A stretch of 64,000 nucleotides of DNA. Source: Isoalcanivorax indicus. GTDB taxonomy: Bacteria; Pseudomonadota; Gammaproteobacteria; Pseudomonadales; Alcanivoracaceae. Location: positions 1,054,001 to 1,118,000 of the forward strand of contig NZ_QGMP01000001.1 in NCBI RefSeq assembly GCF_003259185.1, written 5' to 3'. Numbering within the stretch: the first letter of the stretch is position 1; each line of letters starts with the position of its first letter. The notes below the pieces were generated by a model. That model was not told the origin of the DNA. It ran no database searches and saw nothing but the letters and a program-made list of their open reading frames with translations. Positions 63,090 to 64,000 of this stretch are shown one piece after another. Made by a program: the position numbers and the translations under genes.

Positions 63090-63114
63090 CCGTCGGACTA
63101 TACGTTCTTCGCAC

Positions 63115-63561
63115 TCATAAACCAATGGTCAGGCGCTCCAGTGCCATCCGCAAGGCCCCTGGCATTGCCACTGGCCGCCGTGTTTGGCGGTCCACAAACA
63201 CATGGGTAAAGTATCCCTCGGCCACCGCGTCATCGTCGCCCTCACGAAACACCGCCACCCCATACTCCACCGAGGAATTCCCCAGCCGGTTCACCCGCAG
63301 CGCGCCTTCCAGCTTCTCCGGATACGCCACCGCCGCGTGATAGCGGCAGCCGGACGACACCACCAGGCCGATCACCTGGCCGTCATGAATATCCAGCCCG
63401 CCCTCGTGAATCAGGAAGTGATTGGCCACCGAATCGAAGTAGCCGTAGTAGGTCACGTTGTTCACATGGCCATACAGGTCGTTGTCATGCCAGCGCGTGG
63501 TGATCGGCGTGAAATAGCCGTAGTCGCCGCGCACACCACGGCTGCGGTCCGGGTTGGTCAT
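63115..63561 (-). CDS. Acyl-CoA thioesterase, YbgC/4HBT hot-dog family
   Basis: 148 residues. TTRWHDNDLYGHVNNVTYYGYFDSV includes the catalytic Asp and the HVNN motif; SSGCRYHAAVAYPEKLEGALRVNRLGNSSVEYGVAVF follows. Hydrolyses acyl-CoAs. ATG 63561, 12 bp after the Fe-ADH stop: probably co-transcribed. Confidence 0.88.
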   Translation of the reverse strand: MTNPDRSRGVRGDYGYFTPITTRWHDNDLYGHVNNVTYYGYFDSVANHFLIHEGGLDIHDGQVIGLVVSSGCRYHAAVAYPEKLEGALRVNRLGNSSVEYGVAVFREGDDDAVAEGYFTHVFVDRQTRRPVAMPGALRMALERLTIGL

Positions 63562-63573
63562 GCGAGCGGCTCC

Positions 63574-64000
63574 TTACCAGGCGGCCTGATAGATGGCGAC
63601 AGCGTCAGCTTCGCTGACCTCGCGCGGATTGTTCACCAGCAGGCGCTGCTGCAGCATGGCGTCGGCGGCCAGGCGGGCGATGGCGGATTCCGGGATGTCC
63701 ATGTCGCGCAGGCGCACCGGCAGGTTCACCTTCTCCGCCAGGGCGGCCAGATAGTCGATCAACTGCTCGGCGGGATGGTCCCCCAGAGGGGCGCCCGCAG
63801 GCAGGATGATCGGCGCCAGTTCGGCATAGGCCTCGCGGGCCGCGGGCAGGTTGAAGCGCATGACATGGGGCAGCACCAGGCTGTTACTCAGGCCATGGGG
63901 AATGTGGTAAATGCCGCCCAGCGGGTAGGCCAGGGCATGCACGGCCGCCACCGGGGCGTTGGCAAACGCCTGCCCGGCGAGCATGGCGCCGAGCAGCATG
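63574..64000 (-). CDS. Iron-containing alcohol dehydrogenase, C-terminal part (runs off window)
   Basis: 141 codons of the C-terminal half. Iron-ligand segments HALAYPLGG and YHIPHGLSNSLVLPHVMRFN are clear. The start is beyond base 64000. Oxidises or reduces alcohols; with the thioesterase it may belong to fatty alcohol/acid metabolism. Confidence 0.92.
   Translation of the reverse strand, partial: MLLGAMLAGQAFANAPVAAVHALAYPLGGIYHIPHGLSNSLVLPHVMRFNLPAAREAYAELAPIILPAGAPLGDHPAEQLIDYLAALAEKVNLPVRLRDMDIPESAIARLAADAMLQQRLLVNNPREVSEADAVAIYQAAW

Overview
The window looks like a chromosomal segment of a high-GC gammaproteobacterium. The best guess is an Alcanivorax-like member of the Oceanospirillales, with Pseudomonas-type relatives the main alternative. 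The evidence is the core blocks purN-purM / DUF2066-hda, fdxA-mutS and cinA-recA-recX-alaS-lysC-csrA-tRNA-Ser, together with lipid, hydrocarbon and dioxygenase genes. No taxonomic search was possible.

Left part (1-16.4 kb): purN (cut by the window edge) and purM are divergent from a DUF2066 exported protein and the replication regulator hda. Next come a 1429-residue exported protein that reads as two CSLREA/beta-helix proteins fused head to tail, the soluble transhydrogenase sthA, an Smr-domain protein, a PilZ protein, cardiolipin synthase, a START-domain protein, tRNA-Arg(CCT), a fused pair of arsenosugar-type glycosyltransferases and an Hpt protein. The roughly 450 bp between the Hpt gene and fdxA hold a GacA-type activator site (TGTAAG-N6-CTTACA) and, about 180 bp downstream, a compact RNA of about 120 nt with seven GGA motifs and a GGA-loop terminator. 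I read this as an RsmZ/CsrB-type antagonist of CsrA, whose gene lies at 58.6 kb in the same window.

Middle part (19.5-52 kb): about 32 kb of accessory genes separate mutS from cinA, which sit close together in Pseudomonas. They comprise a NarL-type two-component system divergent from two tandem paralogous lipoproteins of unknown function; a GNAT/DUF1778 toxin-antitoxin pair with a perfect operator palindrome; and a six-gene operon (DGAT2-like acyltransferase, PhyH dioxygenase, extradiol dioxygenase, FAH hydrolase, acyl-CoA synthetase, alcohol dehydrogenase) divergent from an MhpA-like hydroxylase and followed by a TetR regulator, which together look like an aromatic-ring hydroxylation and cleavage pathway. 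After these come a RelE/ParE-RelB pair; a TetR/hydrolase pair; a divergent lipase-chaperone-like protein; a WYL regulator with a GST; a secreted sphingomyelinase; an MpaB-type oxygenase; a translationally coupled Rieske-glutamate-synthase-like protein and bestrophin; isochorismatase-like and pirin genes facing a LysR regulator; an SDR; and a frameshifted AraC regulator.

Right part (52-64 kb): cinA/pncC, recA (with an upstream LexA box), recX, alaS, lysC, csrA and tRNA-Ser(GCT) with a strong terminator. Beyond the tRNA lies a compositionally different stretch: a GST-like protein, an HxlR regulator with its own palindrome, an internally deleted haloalkane dehalogenase remnant, an SDR, an SRPBCC-type lipoprotein and a MarR regulator. 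It is followed by a thioesterase and the 3' part of an iron-containing alcohol dehydrogenase that runs off the window.
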